A DNA stretch of 22,869 bases from a virus: IMG/VR virus record IMGVR_UViG_3300020470_003526, positions 1 to 22,869 of that record; one strand, 5' to 3'. Of the stretch, positions 1 through 7,537 are shown piece after piece. Below the pieces are notes generated by a model. It made no database searches. It was not told the DNA's origin and worked only from the letters and a program-made list of their open reading frames with translations. Position 1 is the stretch's first letter, and every line of letters starts with the position of its first letter. The position numbers were made by a program, and so were the translations under genes.

Positions 1-23
1 ACAAAAGATAGGTACGAGGTAAA

Positions 24-767
24 ATGAAAAAACTAACAGCAGAACAAATACAAGAAAATTGGGAAGAGTTAATCGCTATCATCAATAAATATATTGGTGA
101 TGATAGAAAAGAAAATCTCTTAAAAATGTATGATGACTTTAAAGATAGAATGATGTTTGCACCAGCTAGTGCTAAGGCAGCATTCCACAACGCGATGCCA
201 GGTGGATATGTTGAACACATCCTTCACATTGTAGAGAACTCTTTACAATTAAAACAAGTGTGGGCAAACAATGGAGCTCATATAAACTTTACAGACGAGG
301 AATTAGTGTTTGCAGCTTTACATCACGACTTAGGTAAGGTTGGAGATTTGGAACACGATTATTATATCCCACAAGATTCAGATTGGCACAGAAAGAATCG
401 TGGTGAAATTTATAAACATAATCCACAACTTCAGTATATGAAAGTACCTGATAGAGGATTATGGTTACTTCAACACTATGGAGTCAAGGTTACAGATAAG
501 GAATATCTTGGAATTAAATTAACAGATGGTTTGTATGACGAAGCAAATAAATCTTATTTAATGTCTTACAATCCTGATTACAACCTGCGTTCTAATATGG
601 CCTACATATTACATCAAGCTGATATGATGGCTACACACATTGAGTTCGACCAATGGAAACGGGGTGACAATGTGGGAGAACCAATGAATACAAAAGTTCC
701 CAAAACAAAAGATGAACAAAAAAAAGTGGATAACCTCAAACAAAAGTTTGACGAGTTGTTTGCTTAG
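24..767 (+). CDS. HD-domain phosphohydrolase, YhaM-like
   Basis: Probable metal-dependent phosphohydrolase of the HD superfamily, 247 residues. The metal-ligand pattern is visible in order: H65 in GGYVEHILHI, H101-D102 in ALHHDLGK, H151 in LLQHYG, and H197/D200 in ILHQAD. The segment FHNAMPGGYVEHILHIV followed by HHDLGK resembles the HD domain of YhaM-type 3'-5' exoribonucleases, but YhaM's N-terminal OB-fold is absent, so the substrate (RNA end, nucleotide or signalling nucleotide) is not settled. The C-terminus (about 225-247) is charged and probably helical. ATG 24 is supported by GAGGT at 16-20. It is the first complete gene of a run leading to the late sigma factor, so a role in nucleotide or RNA turnover during infection is an inference. 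The HD fold is secure; the exact activity is not. Confidence 0.82.
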   Translation: MKKLTAEQIQENWEELIAIINKYIGDDRKENLLKMYDDFKDRMMFAPASAKAAFHNAMPGGYVEHILHIVENSLQLKQVWANNGAHINFTDEELVFAALHHDLGKVGDLEHDYYIPQDSDWHRKNRGEIYKHNPQLQYMKVPDRGLWLLQHYGVKVTDKEYLGIKLTDGLYDEANKSYLMSYNPDYNLRSNMAYILHQADMMATHIEFDQWKRGDNVGEPMNTKVPKTKDEQKKVDNLKQKFDELFA

Positions 768-776
768 GAGATAATA

Positions 777-995
777 ATGAAAAATAAAATGTTTAATATA
801 ATAATGAATGGTTTCAAACAACTTAATGATTTACTAATTACATTATTTGTTTTTGCAATAGTTAGTGGATTATTATTTAGAGATCCATTTGGTGTTATAG
901 AATCAATTGGAAATATGATTTCTAATATTGGTGATAATGGAATATCAGGACTAATCGCTTTATTGGTTGTGGTGTTATGGTATAGGAGTAAATAA
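777..995 (+). CDS. small two-helix membrane protein
   Basis: A 72-residue hydrophobic protein of unrecognised family. Two membrane segments are visible: about residues 19-34 (LLITLFVFAIVSGLLF) and 55-69 (NGISGLIALLVVVLWY). They are joined by a loop carrying the only acidic residues of the middle region (RDPFGVIESIG). The start ATG follows GGAG at 767-770, which overlaps the stop of the HD gene, so the two are probably translated from one message. The size and two-helix layout would fit a holin-like or inner-membrane accessory protein, but nothing specific supports lysis, and no endolysin is next to it. Coding is supported by the ribosome binding site, tight packing and membrane periodicity. 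Confidence 0.7.
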   Translation: MKNKMFNIIMNGFKQLNDLLITLFVFAIVSGLLFRDPFGVIESIGNMISNIGDNGISGLIALLVVVLWYRSK

Positions 996-996
996 T

Positions 997-1275
997 ATGT
1001 GGATATTTTTATCAATATTGTTTTTTTTAATAAGTATCTTTACATCTACACTGGTGTATTACTCACTAAGAAGAATAACACAATATGAAGAATTGATTTT
1101 AGAAATCCAGCAGGTGATTAAATTCTCAACTGAGAAAATGAAACTTGTAGATTCTAAAGGACATTATGAATCAGATGATGAAACTGGTTTTTTCTTTGAA
1201 CAATTAAAACAGATTCAATTATCTCTTGATGGGATATTTGAAGAGGAGACACAAGATGCCAAAAAAGAAAACTAA
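997..1275 (+). CDS. membrane-anchored coiled-coil small protein
   Basis: A 92-residue protein beginning MWIFLSILFFLIS. I chose ATG 997 because AGGAG lies at 984-988, eight bases upstream; an in-frame TTG at 967 has no such support and would overlap the preceding gene. Residues 2-22 form one N-terminal membrane helix without an obvious signal-peptidase site. The remainder is charged and likely helical or coiled-coil (YEELILEIQQVIKFSTEK), ending in an acidic tail. Its 3' end overlaps the sigma-factor start at 1256 by 20 bases. The topology (one helix, then a cytoplasmic coil) resembles Rz/spanin-like or other phage inner-membrane proteins, but there is no second spanin partner, so no function is assigned. 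Confidence 0.68.
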   Translation: MWIFLSILFFLISIFTSTLVYYSLRRITQYEELILEIQQVIKFSTEKMKLVDSKGHYESDDETGFFFEQLKQIQLSLDGIFEEETQDAKKEN

Positions 1276-1999
1276 TGATGTAAAAGAAGAAATAAAAAAA
1301 ATAGTTAAAAAGAAAAAAAGAAAAGTTTATTTCGGACAAGAGGTTCAAGATGCAATTGTAGAGTATAATTCTTCGTTGAGTAGTACTGAAAAAAATAAAA
1401 TTTATGGTACAAGAATACATGCAGCTTTTGACAAGTTAGCGGAAAACATAATAAATACTTTTAAATTTACTTATTTTGATTATGGGTTTGAAGATATAAA
1501 ACACGAGGTAGTAGCCTTTATGGTAATGAATATGCATAAATATGACCACACAAAGGGTTCAAAGGCATTTAGTTATTTTTCAGTTGTTGCTAAAAATTAT
1601 TTAATTCTTCATAATAATAACAATTATAAAAAATTAAAAAGTCACGATGGTATGGATGTTTTAGACAAAGAAAAAAATATGGGTAACCAAGATGATTCTG
1701 ATTATAAACAATTAACAATTGAAATCGTTAATTATTTTGAAAACAATCTACCAAGAATATTTAAAAAACAAAGAGATTTAAATATAGCCTACTCTATTTT
1801 AGATTTAATAAAACAAATAGATGAAATCGAAAACTTTAATAAAAAAGCTCTTTATATTTTAATTAGAGAAATGACAGATGTAAATACATCACAAATAACA
1901 TCAGTTGTTAATACCTTAAAAAAACATTATAAAAAATTATCAAATGAATATCACTCAAGTGGGACAATTATTCCAATGAAAAGTGGCTCATTTTTTTAA
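1256..1999 (+). CDS. 55: gp55-like late sigma factor
   Basis: RNA polymerase sigma factor for late transcription, related to T4 gp55; 247 residues. The start at 1256 has AGGAG at 1244-1248; an in-frame ATG at 1226 lacks this. Residues about 55-118 look like sigma region 2: AAFDKLAENIINTFKF, then FEDIKHEVVAFMVMNMHKYD, then KGSKAFSYFSVVAKNYL, which corresponds to the promoter-melting region. Residues about 195-228 form a helical C-terminal segment (MTDVNTSQITSVVNTLKKHY) that may be helix-turn-helix-like. The N-terminus is very lysine-rich (KKIVKKKKRK). T4 gp55 ends in a tail that contacts the sliding clamp; here the tail is IPMKSGSFF, whose terminal Phe-Phe could play that role, by inference. 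Length and motif order fit known gp55-type proteins. A terminator follows directly. Confidence 0.85.
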   Translation: MPKKKTNDVKEEIKKIVKKKKRKVYFGQEVQDAIVEYNSSLSSTEKNKIYGTRIHAAFDKLAENIINTFKFTYFDYGFEDIKHEVVAFMVMNMHKYDHTKGSKAFSYFSVVAKNYLILHNNNNYKKLKSHDGMDVLDKEKNMGNQDDSDYKQLTIEIVNYFENNLPRIFKKQRDLNIAYSILDLIKQIDEIENFNKKALYILIREMTDVNTSQITSVVNTLKKHYKKLSNEYHSSGTIIPMKSGSFF

Positions 2000-2005
2000 A
2001 TAACT

Positions 2006-2030
2006 AAACCCTCTTAAATGAGGGTTTTTT
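2006..2030 (+). terminator. intrinsic terminator after sigma gene
   Basis: An 8-bp perfect inverted repeat, AAACCCTC (2006-2013) and GAGGGTTT (2020-2027), flanks a 6-base TTAAAT loop. The 3' arm runs into six consecutive T (2025-2030). This is the classic stem-loop plus T-tract layout and begins seven bases after the sigma-factor stop. It separates the regulatory block from the structural operon. Confidence 0.88.
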
Positions 2031-2061
2031 ATTTCAAACAATTTCTTACAAATTTAATATT

Positions 2062-2077
2062 TATATATGAATAAATA
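2062..2077 (+). promoter_or_regulatory. candidate T4-late-type promoter
   Basis: AATAAATA at 2070-2077 is one mismatch from the T4 late consensus TATAAATA; the TATATATG at 2062-2069 is a second AT-rich option. The site lies between the terminator and the first structural gene, where a promoter is needed. If T4 spacing applies, transcription would begin near 2083, just before the AGAGGAG ribosome binding site. Similar A/T octamers occur inside genes by chance in this AT-rich DNA, so position is the main support. No convincing TTGACA-type -35 box is visible. Confidence 0.38.
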
Positions 2078-2094
2078 CATTCAGAGGAGATTGT

Positions 2095-2496
2095 ATGTCA
2101 AATGAAAAAGAAATATTCGAAGGTAAAACCTTTCAAGATTTAACAAAAGATATTTATGAAAACACAACAAAGCGTAAAACTCAAATAGATTTGTTAATAT
2201 CAGAGATACATGGATTCATTACAACCATAGATGATGTGGTTATGGTGGCTCCTATTATAAAAGAATATATGGACACTGCAGTTAAAAATGATGAACATCT
2301 CGTTAAACTAGCTGGTGTATTACAAAGAATTATTTCTAAATCACAAGGTGAATCTGATGAATCTATGTTATTGTCAGATGCTGAAAAAGAAGAATTAATG
2401 GGAACACTTCAAGATACAGTTCAAGATTTACAAAATGAAAGTGATAGACTTGAAAGTATAAAAGATAAAACAATCAATATTACAGGAAAAAATTAA
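2095..2496 (+). CDS. helical protein of unknown function, structural operon
   Basis: A 133-residue acidic protein with no recognised domain. It is almost entirely predicted helix, with coiled-coil-like stretches around residues 15-45 and 88-127 (LQDTVQDLQNESDRLESIKDK). It has no cysteine, signal peptide or membrane segment. The start has a strong AGAGGAG at 2083-2089. Its stop overlaps the start of the spike gene in a TAATG junction, so translation of the two is likely coupled. As the first gene of the structural operon, directly before the spike, it could be a small baseplate or tail component or an assembly chaperone; this rests on context alone. Confidence 0.75.
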   Translation: MSNEKEIFEGKTFQDLTKDIYENTTKRKTQIDLLISEIHGFITTIDDVVMVAPIIKEYMDTAVKNDEHLVKLAGVLQRIISKSQGESDESMLLSDAEKEELMGTLQDTVQDLQNESDRLESIKDKTINITGKN

Positions 2497-3824
2497 TGGC
2501 GTCATTATTTACAACATCAGATAAAGTCAAAATTCCAGGTTTATTTAGTCCAACAGCTGTACCTTTTTATTTACAATTTGTACCAGGCTATGTAACTGAT
2601 GTTGTTACATCTGATAAAAGTTTATATGGATATAATAGAGCGGAATTTGTAAATTCAATTATTGCATTACCTCATGTTTATAAGGGTGCTAAAAAAAGAA
2701 GAGCTAATGTAGACGCGTCTCGTGACAGATATTTCCCATTGATGAGGGGTATGGTTGATGTCCCAGCAAAAGGAGACCCAGTTTTACTTTGTAAAATTGG
2801 ACCTCATCAATATTATTTAGGCCCTTTAAATACTGCCAATAGTCCTAACTTTAATGAAGACATTTTAATTAAGCCCGAATATCCATATACAACAGAAGAG
2901 GATTACGAACCTACAGCAGAAGAAAAATTAACTGCAAAAGGACAATCAATAAATTTTAAAAAAGTTAGAACCAATAGAGTTAATAAAAGACCTAATCCTA
3001 CTTTAGATGAATTTGTTGAAGGTAAATCTGCAATAAATGAAACGCATGGTGATATGATGTTTGAGGGGAGACATGGGAATAGTTTAAGAATTGGAAGTAG
3101 ATCTAAAAATCCTTACATTTTTATTTCTAATGGTAGATACTCTAAAAATCATTATGAAAGTTTAGCCGATGGAACTATAATAAGTATTACCAGTAGAGGA
3201 TCTTTATCTCAACATTTTGGTTCATATGATAGGATAGTATCTAAACCCAATCCAGATGATGTATCAACTTGGAACATAGAAAAAATTAATGGTTTTCAAT
3301 TTGCGTCTGATTTAGCTGAAGGAAATCAAAGACATATAGCTATGGTTGTTAAATCTATAAATCAAGTAGATGATATAAATCCATTACTATACGATTATGG
3401 ACAATCTCCTCGTCAAAATCAAGTGTTAATACATTCTGATAGAATTATATTTAATTCAAAAGGACCTCAAGGAGATATTTATTTATCATCGAGGAATAAT
3501 ATTCATATAGGAGCGGGTAACCATATGTCAATATCAACAGGTAAAAATTTAATAATTGAATCAGATAAGGTATCTATAGGTGACCCTAATAAAGAAACAA
3601 ATAAAGGTAAGATGGAGCCGATGGTTTTAGGAAATGCATTGGTTGAAGTTATTGATGAATTATTTAAGATATTAGAGGGAACAACATCAAACCAATATTT
3701 TCCTTTAGCATTAGGTTATCTTGGACAACCACTTACAAATGCATTAACACCATTGAGAACAAAATTGGAGGCCGTAAAAAGTCAATATCATGAAATTGAA
3801 CCAAATGGAAGAGAAACACAATAA
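2496..3824 (+). CDS. 5: baseplate hub/spike protein, gp5-like
   Basis: Likely the central baseplate spike of a contractile tail (T4 gp5 / gpV class), 442 residues. Residues about 80-112 contain an OB-fold-like strand pattern, LMRGMVDVPAKGDPVLL then YYLGPL, typical of gp5-type N-terminal domains. Residues about 185-335 form further beta-rich sequence. Residues 310-362 alternate polar and hydrophobic residues (LIHSDRIIFNSKGPQGDIYL, then IHIGAGNHMSI and LIIESDKVSIGD), as in a trimeric beta-helix spike. A helical tail follows (MVLGNALVEVIDELFKIL). No lysozyme domain is evident, unlike T4 gp5. The gene precedes gp25 and gp6 genes, as expected for a baseplate cluster. The class is fairly secure; exact equivalence to gp5 is inferred. 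Confidence 0.68.
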   Translation: MASLFTTSDKVKIPGLFSPTAVPFYLQFVPGYVTDVVTSDKSLYGYNRAEFVNSIIALPHVYKGAKKRRANVDASRDRYFPLMRGMVDVPAKGDPVLLCKIGPHQYYLGPLNTANSPNFNEDILIKPEYPYTTEEDYEPTAEEKLTAKGQSINFKKVRTNRVNKRPNPTLDEFVEGKSAINETHGDMMFEGRHGNSLRIGSRSKNPYIFISNGRYSKNHYESLADGTIISITSRGSLSQHFGSYDRIVSKPNPDDVSTWNIEKINGFQFASDLAEGNQRHIAMVVKSINQVDDINPLLYDYGQSPRQNQVLIHSDRIIFNSKGPQGDIYLSSRNNIHIGAGNHMSISTGKNLIIESDKVSIGDPNKETNKGKMEPMVLGNALVEVIDELFKILEGTTSNQYFPLALGYLGQPLTNALTPLRTKLEAVKSQYHEIEPNGRETQ

Positions 3825-3833
3825 GAGGTAATT

Positions 3834-4223
3834 ATGAAAAAGAAAAAAACAATAAGACAAATCGTTAGAGAAGAAGTTGCGATGGCAATTCAAGAAGTGA
3901 TAACTGAATTAAAAAAACCAGTCAAGGTTGAAAAACCAATGACACCAAAAAAGAGAACACAGAATAGTAGTTTTACATCTAATAAAATTTTAAATGATGT
4001 GCTTAATGAAACAGCTCAAGACGGTGATTGGAAAACATTGGGTGGTAGTGAATATACTTCAGATAGAATGAATGAATTAGTTGGTAGAAATTATGGTGAC
4101 ATGATGAATGATACACCACAACAAGTTCCATCAAGTGACCCAATGAGTCAATTTGTTAATAAAGATTATAGAGAAGTTTTAAAAAGAACTGAAGAAAAAC
4201 AACAACAAAAATACGGAAAATAA
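3834..4223 (+). CDS. small basic protein of unknown function
   Basis: A 129-residue protein with a lysine-rich N-terminal amphipathic helix (MKKKKTIRQIVREEVAMAIQ, residues 1-20, continuing to about 28). A proline/lysine linker (about 29-42) and a polar, probably flexible remainder follow, ending in a Gln/Lys-rich tail (KQQQKYGK). No enzyme motif is visible. The start has AGAGG at 3824-3828. It lies between the spike and wedge genes with only short spacers, so a virion or assembly role is likely from position. The helix-plus-disordered layout would suit a scaffold, linker or plug protein, but this is not shown by the sequence. Confidence 0.72.
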   Translation: MKKKKTIRQIVREEVAMAIQEVITELKKPVKVEKPMTPKKRTQNSSFTSNKILNDVLNETAQDGDWKTLGGSEYTSDRMNELVGRNYGDMMNDTPQQVPSSDPMSQFVNKDYREVLKRTEEKQQQKYGK

Positions 4224-4225
4224 TA

Positions 4226-4762
4226 ATGGGATTAAAAGATGATTTAATAGAAGCTAAAGCCCAATCAGCTTTAGCTGCTGGTGCGAAAGAAGAAGATATA
4301 GATACATCGGAAGGTTCTCCAATTGAAGTTGAGGCTGAATTAACAAAAGAGGCTATAGTAAGTTTTCTAACACAAGCTGAATTTAGAATTACTCAATTAA
4401 ATGCTCCTGTTATAGTTGAGGATTTAAAAAGTCCTGATTTACCTGTTGATATAGCTCTTGAAACTTTACTTGGTGATAAGGCTCCAATACTAGACACCAT
4501 AAAAAAAATACCAGGAGCAGCTCCGTTAGTTGAACCATTGGAGGCGGCTCTTAAAAAAGCTATACAACCATTGTTGGAAGCTGGAGCTAACTTACCAGGA
4601 TTGGATTTAGGAAAGGATGTTGGTGGGTTAGAATCTACTGGATATGCATTTATTGGTGGAGATCCAGATTCACAAGATTCATTTGATGTTGAAGATGAAG
4701 ATGGACAAAGACAATTTACAACTGTAAAATTAATTAGAGAGGATGTTGAGGACATATTATAA
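4226..4762 (+). CDS. acidic protein of unknown function, baseplate cluster
   Basis: A 178-residue acidic protein that I do not recognise. Residues 1-70 are helical and Ala/Glu-rich (KDDLIEAKAQSALAAGAKEE, then a beta-like FRITQLNAPVIVEDL). Residues about 80-130 are Pro/Ala/Leu-rich with glycine turns (IPGAAPLVEPLEAALKKAIQ). The end is Asp/Glu-rich (DSFDVEDEDGQRQF). There is no cysteine and no membrane helix. It starts two bases after the preceding stop and its own stop overlaps the gp25 start in a TAATG junction, so it is co-translated with baseplate genes and probably supplies a minor baseplate part. A reverse-strand reading frame across 4393-4755 is taken to be a shadow of this gene. Confidence 0.74.
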   Translation: MGLKDDLIEAKAQSALAAGAKEEDIDTSEGSPIEVEAELTKEAIVSFLTQAEFRITQLNAPVIVEDLKSPDLPVDIALETLLGDKAPILDTIKKIPGAAPLVEPLEAALKKAIQPLLEAGANLPGLDLGKDVGGLESTGYAFIGGDPDSQDSFDVEDEDGQRQFTTVKLIREDVEDIL

Positions 4763-5244
4763 TGGCTATAAAAGATACATCAAGAAAACCATATATTGAA
4801 GATAATAATACCGATATTAGAATTGGTATTGATTTACCAATTCGTAAGGGTAACAGTATTGATGGTTATTTCGCATCGACTTCAACAACTATTGAAGCAG
4901 TAAAAAATAATATAAGAAATTTATTGAACACCAATCAAGGTGAAAGGTTAATGCAACCAAATATTGGTATAAATTTAAGAAAGTATTTATTTAATCAAAT
5001 TACAAGTGGGACTTTGGCTCAAATTCAAGAAGACATATTATCTGTATTTAGGAAGTGGTTACCATTTGTTGAAGTTAGAAATATAGAATTAAAAAGTAAT
5101 GATAGTTTTAATATGATTTCAATTAACATTGTGTTTAATATAAAACAAGATCCTGATACATTAGATTCGGTTCAAATAGCTGTTACTGAAGATGTGAGCG
5201 AACAAACAGGAGAAGTTTCTACCGCGGGTGGTGGTGGATATTAA
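4762..5244 (+). CDS. 25: baseplate wedge protein, gp25-like
   Basis: Baseplate wedge subunit of the GPW/gp25 family, 160 residues, close to the usual 130-150. In contractile tails this protein joins gp6 at the baseplate core and helps start sheath assembly. The family signature is clear: AVKNNIRNLLNTNQGERLMQ, then the glycine of NIGINLRKYLF, residues 46-77. A helix-strand-strand ending follows (ILSVFRKWLPFVEVRNIEL, then MISINIVFNI). The C-terminus adds a flexible glycine-rich tail, STAGGGGY. Its start overlaps the preceding stop, and the gp6 gene follows 13 bases later, the expected partner pairing. Confidence 0.9.
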   Translation: MAIKDTSRKPYIEDNNTDIRIGIDLPIRKGNSIDGYFASTSTTIEAVKNNIRNLLNTNQGERLMQPNIGINLRKYLFNQITSGTLAQIQEDILSVFRKWLPFVEVRNIELKSNDSFNMISINIVFNIKQDPDTLDSVQIAVTEDVSEQTGEVSTAGGGGY

Positions 5245-5257
5245 TGGAGAATAAATA

Positions 5258-7537
5258 ATGCCGACATATGGAAAACAAGAATTTAAAGAATCAAATGTAA
5301 ATTATTTGAATAAAGATTTTACTGCGTTAAAACAATCTTTAGTAGATTACGCTAAAGCGTATTTTCCAAATACATATAAAGATTTTAATGAAACATCACC
5401 TGGTATGATGTTATTGGAAATGTCAGCGTATGTTGGTGATGTAACATCTTTTTATATCGACCAACAATATCGTGAAATGATGTTACCTCTCGCTGAAGAG
5501 AGAAGAAATATAATCAATATGGCTAAGATGTTGGGATACAATGTAAAACCAATTGTCCCATCGTTTGTTGAATTGTCATTTAAATCAGATGTCAATGCGT
5601 CATCAGCTAATAGGGCTAATGTTGATTACACTAATGGTAGTACTTTTTCTTCGGGAATAAAAGTTCAATCGACAGCCAATAGTGATTTGTTTTTTGAAAC
5701 TCTTGATGTTGTTGATTTTAGAACAACTGGTTCTTTCAATGAACCGAGTGATACAAGTGTTCCAATTATAGATGCAGAAACTGATGGTTTAATAACTCAT
5801 TATACATTGACGAGAAAAGTTAGAGCCATAAGTGCTGAAACTAAAACAAAAACTTTTACAATAACATCACCACAAAAGTTTAGAAGAATAAATTTACCAG
5901 AAACAAATGTTATTGATATTATATCTTGTAAAGATTCAAACAATAATGAGTGGTATGAAGTTGATTTTTTAGCTCAAGATAAAGTACCTGTAAAAAAACA
6001 TTATACTGCAGACGAGTTAAGAGATCACGCTTATACCAATATAGATGGGGAAGAATACACATCTGATGTTCCAGTTCCATATTCTTTAGAATACATTACA
6101 ACATCAAAAAGATTTACTCGTGAAACGAATAATGATAACACAACATCACTTGTTTTTGGTAATGGTATATTAAAAAATGGTTCAATACTTGATGAAAGTT
6201 TTATAGATTTAGAACAATTAGGAATAATAATTCCAGGACAAACAAATGATTTAGATACAGCTATCGACCCATTATTAGGTGATGAGTATTCAACATTGGG
6301 TGAAACTCCTGTTCAAACAACTTTAACTATAACTTATAGAGTGGGTGGTGGTATATCTTCGAATGCTGCCGTTGGAGATTTAACTCAAGTAATAGGTAGT
6401 CCAACAAAACTAATAGATGGTGGTGCTAATTTAAATCCTGGTGCTGTTACAAATGAAACACCTGCACGGGGTGGTGCTGATAAAGAAGATACTGATGAAA
6501 TAAGAGAAAAAGCAAGAGCATTTTTTACAACACAAAACAGATGTGTAACAAAAGAAGATTATGAAGCTAGAACTTTAAATATGCAATCACGATTTGGTAG
6601 TATAGCTAAAGTTATTGTAACGAGAAGTAAAGAAGGTGACGCACCCCAACAAGACGCACTTGACGCGTTCTCTGAAGCAGTAACAAATCTTCAAATTGCA
6701 GAAAGTATATTAGAACAGGCAATAGAGACTTATCAAACTCAAAAAAATAATTTTGATGCTTTGTGGCCACAAACAGAGGCACAAAAAGATACTTACATTA
6801 GTGCACTTGAAAATAATTATGAGATTCTTCTTGATGGAGTTGTACTTAGCAAACTTCAAGAAGCTGAATCTACAATTAGTCTTTATGAGGATAATTTAGG
6901 TGTATTTAATTTATCATCTATATCTGTTAATATTCTATCATACGACAAAAATAAAAATTTAGTTGGCAATGGACAAGCTGGTAGTGGTGGTTTATTACCA
7001 GATGCCACTGATGGAACACCTACAATTTTAAATACAAATTTATCAAATTATTTAAGTAATTTTAAATTACTAACAGATGAAGTTGCAATTAAAGATGGAT
7101 ACATTATAAACTTCGGTGTGATATTTGATGTGGTAGCTCATCAATATGCTAATAAAGAACAAGTTAAATTAAGATGTATTCAAAGAATTATAGATTATTT
7201 TAAAATAGAAAAAATGCAGTTTAATCAACCAATTGTAGTAAGTCAATTAGAATATGATTTAATGGGTATTGATGGAGTTAGAGCTGTGAATTATGTAACT
7301 TTAACTCAGACAACCAATCCTAATGGGGGAGATGATTTTTCAGCTGAACCATTGTTCTTGTATTCTTGGGACGGTGCTACTGGTCAGATATTAGAAAATG
7401 GAACTACAGGTTATGGTTATGCATATAATTTCGAAGACGCTTTAAATAATGGATTTATATTACCACCAAACCCACAAACTCCAGCTGTATTTGAACTAAA
7501 AAATCCACGAACAAATGTAAAGGGGGTAGTTAGATAA
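5258..7537 (+). CDS. 6: baseplate wedge protein, gp6/J-like
   Basis: Baseplate wedge protein of the T4 gp6 / gpJ family, 759 residues, somewhat longer than T4 gp6. Gp6 forms the inner baseplate ring that controls sheath contraction. Diagnostic segments are DFNETSPGMMLLEMSAYVGD (residues 42-61), TYRVGGGISSNA (359-370), and ARGGADKEDTDEIREKARAF then TTQNRCVTKEDYEARTLNM (403-442), the conserved Baseplate_J core. Residues about 463-550 are a long charged, heptad-like helical insertion, after which beta sequence resumes (SSISVNILSYD, then IINFGVIFDV). GGAG at 5246-5249 serves the start at 5258. The stop overlaps the next start (TAATG). The assignment is strong. Confidence 0.92.
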   Translation: MPTYGKQEFKESNVNYLNKDFTALKQSLVDYAKAYFPNTYKDFNETSPGMMLLEMSAYVGDVTSFYIDQQYREMMLPLAEERRNIINMAKMLGYNVKPIVPSFVELSFKSDVNASSANRANVDYTNGSTFSSGIKVQSTANSDLFFETLDVVDFRTTGSFNEPSDTSVPIIDAETDGLITHYTLTRKVRAISAETKTKTFTITSPQKFRRINLPETNVIDIISCKDSNNNEWYEVDFLAQDKVPVKKHYTADELRDHAYTNIDGEEYTSDVPVPYSLEYITTSKRFTRETNNDNTTSLVFGNGILKNGSILDESFIDLEQLGIIIPGQTNDLDTAIDPLLGDEYSTLGETPVQTTLTITYRVGGGISSNAAVGDLTQVIGSPTKLIDGGANLNPGAVTNETPARGGADKEDTDEIREKARAFFTTQNRCVTKEDYEARTLNMQSRFGSIAKVIVTRSKEGDAPQQDALDAFSEAVTNLQIAESILEQAIETYQTQKNNFDALWPQTEAQKDTYISALENNYEILLDGVVLSKLQEAESTISLYEDNLGVFNLSSISVNILSYDKNKNLVGNGQAGSGGLLPDATDGTPTILNTNLSNYLSNFKLLTDEVAIKDGYIINFGVIFDVVAHQYANKEQVKLRCIQRIIDYFKIEKMQFNQPIVVSQLEYDLMGIDGVRAVNYVTLTQTTNPNGGDDFSAEPLFLYSWDGATGQILENGTTGYGYAYNFEDALNNGFILPPNPQTPAVFELKNPRTNVKGVVR

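Noticed and set aside
1-27. Possible end of an upstream gene: frame 1 reads eight residues to a TGA at 25-27 overlapping ATG 24.
   Set aside because: Too short to support, and frame 2 also ends in a stop (20-22) at a plausible position, so the true upstream frame cannot be chosen.
967-996. TTG 967 as an upstream start for the coiled-coil membrane protein.
   Set aside because: It would overlap the preceding gene and lacks a ribosome binding site; ATG 997 has AGGAG at the right distance.
4393-4755. A 120-residue reverse-strand open frame, serine/proline-rich.
   Set aside because: It lies wholly within a well-placed forward gene, has no ribosome binding site support, and all convincing genes are on the forward strand.
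5250-5257. AATAAATA directly before the gp6 start, matching the candidate late promoter box.
   Set aside because: It forms the spacer between the GGAG site and the ATG inside an operon, so transcription from it could not include the ribosome binding site. It also shows that the octamer is common by chance here.
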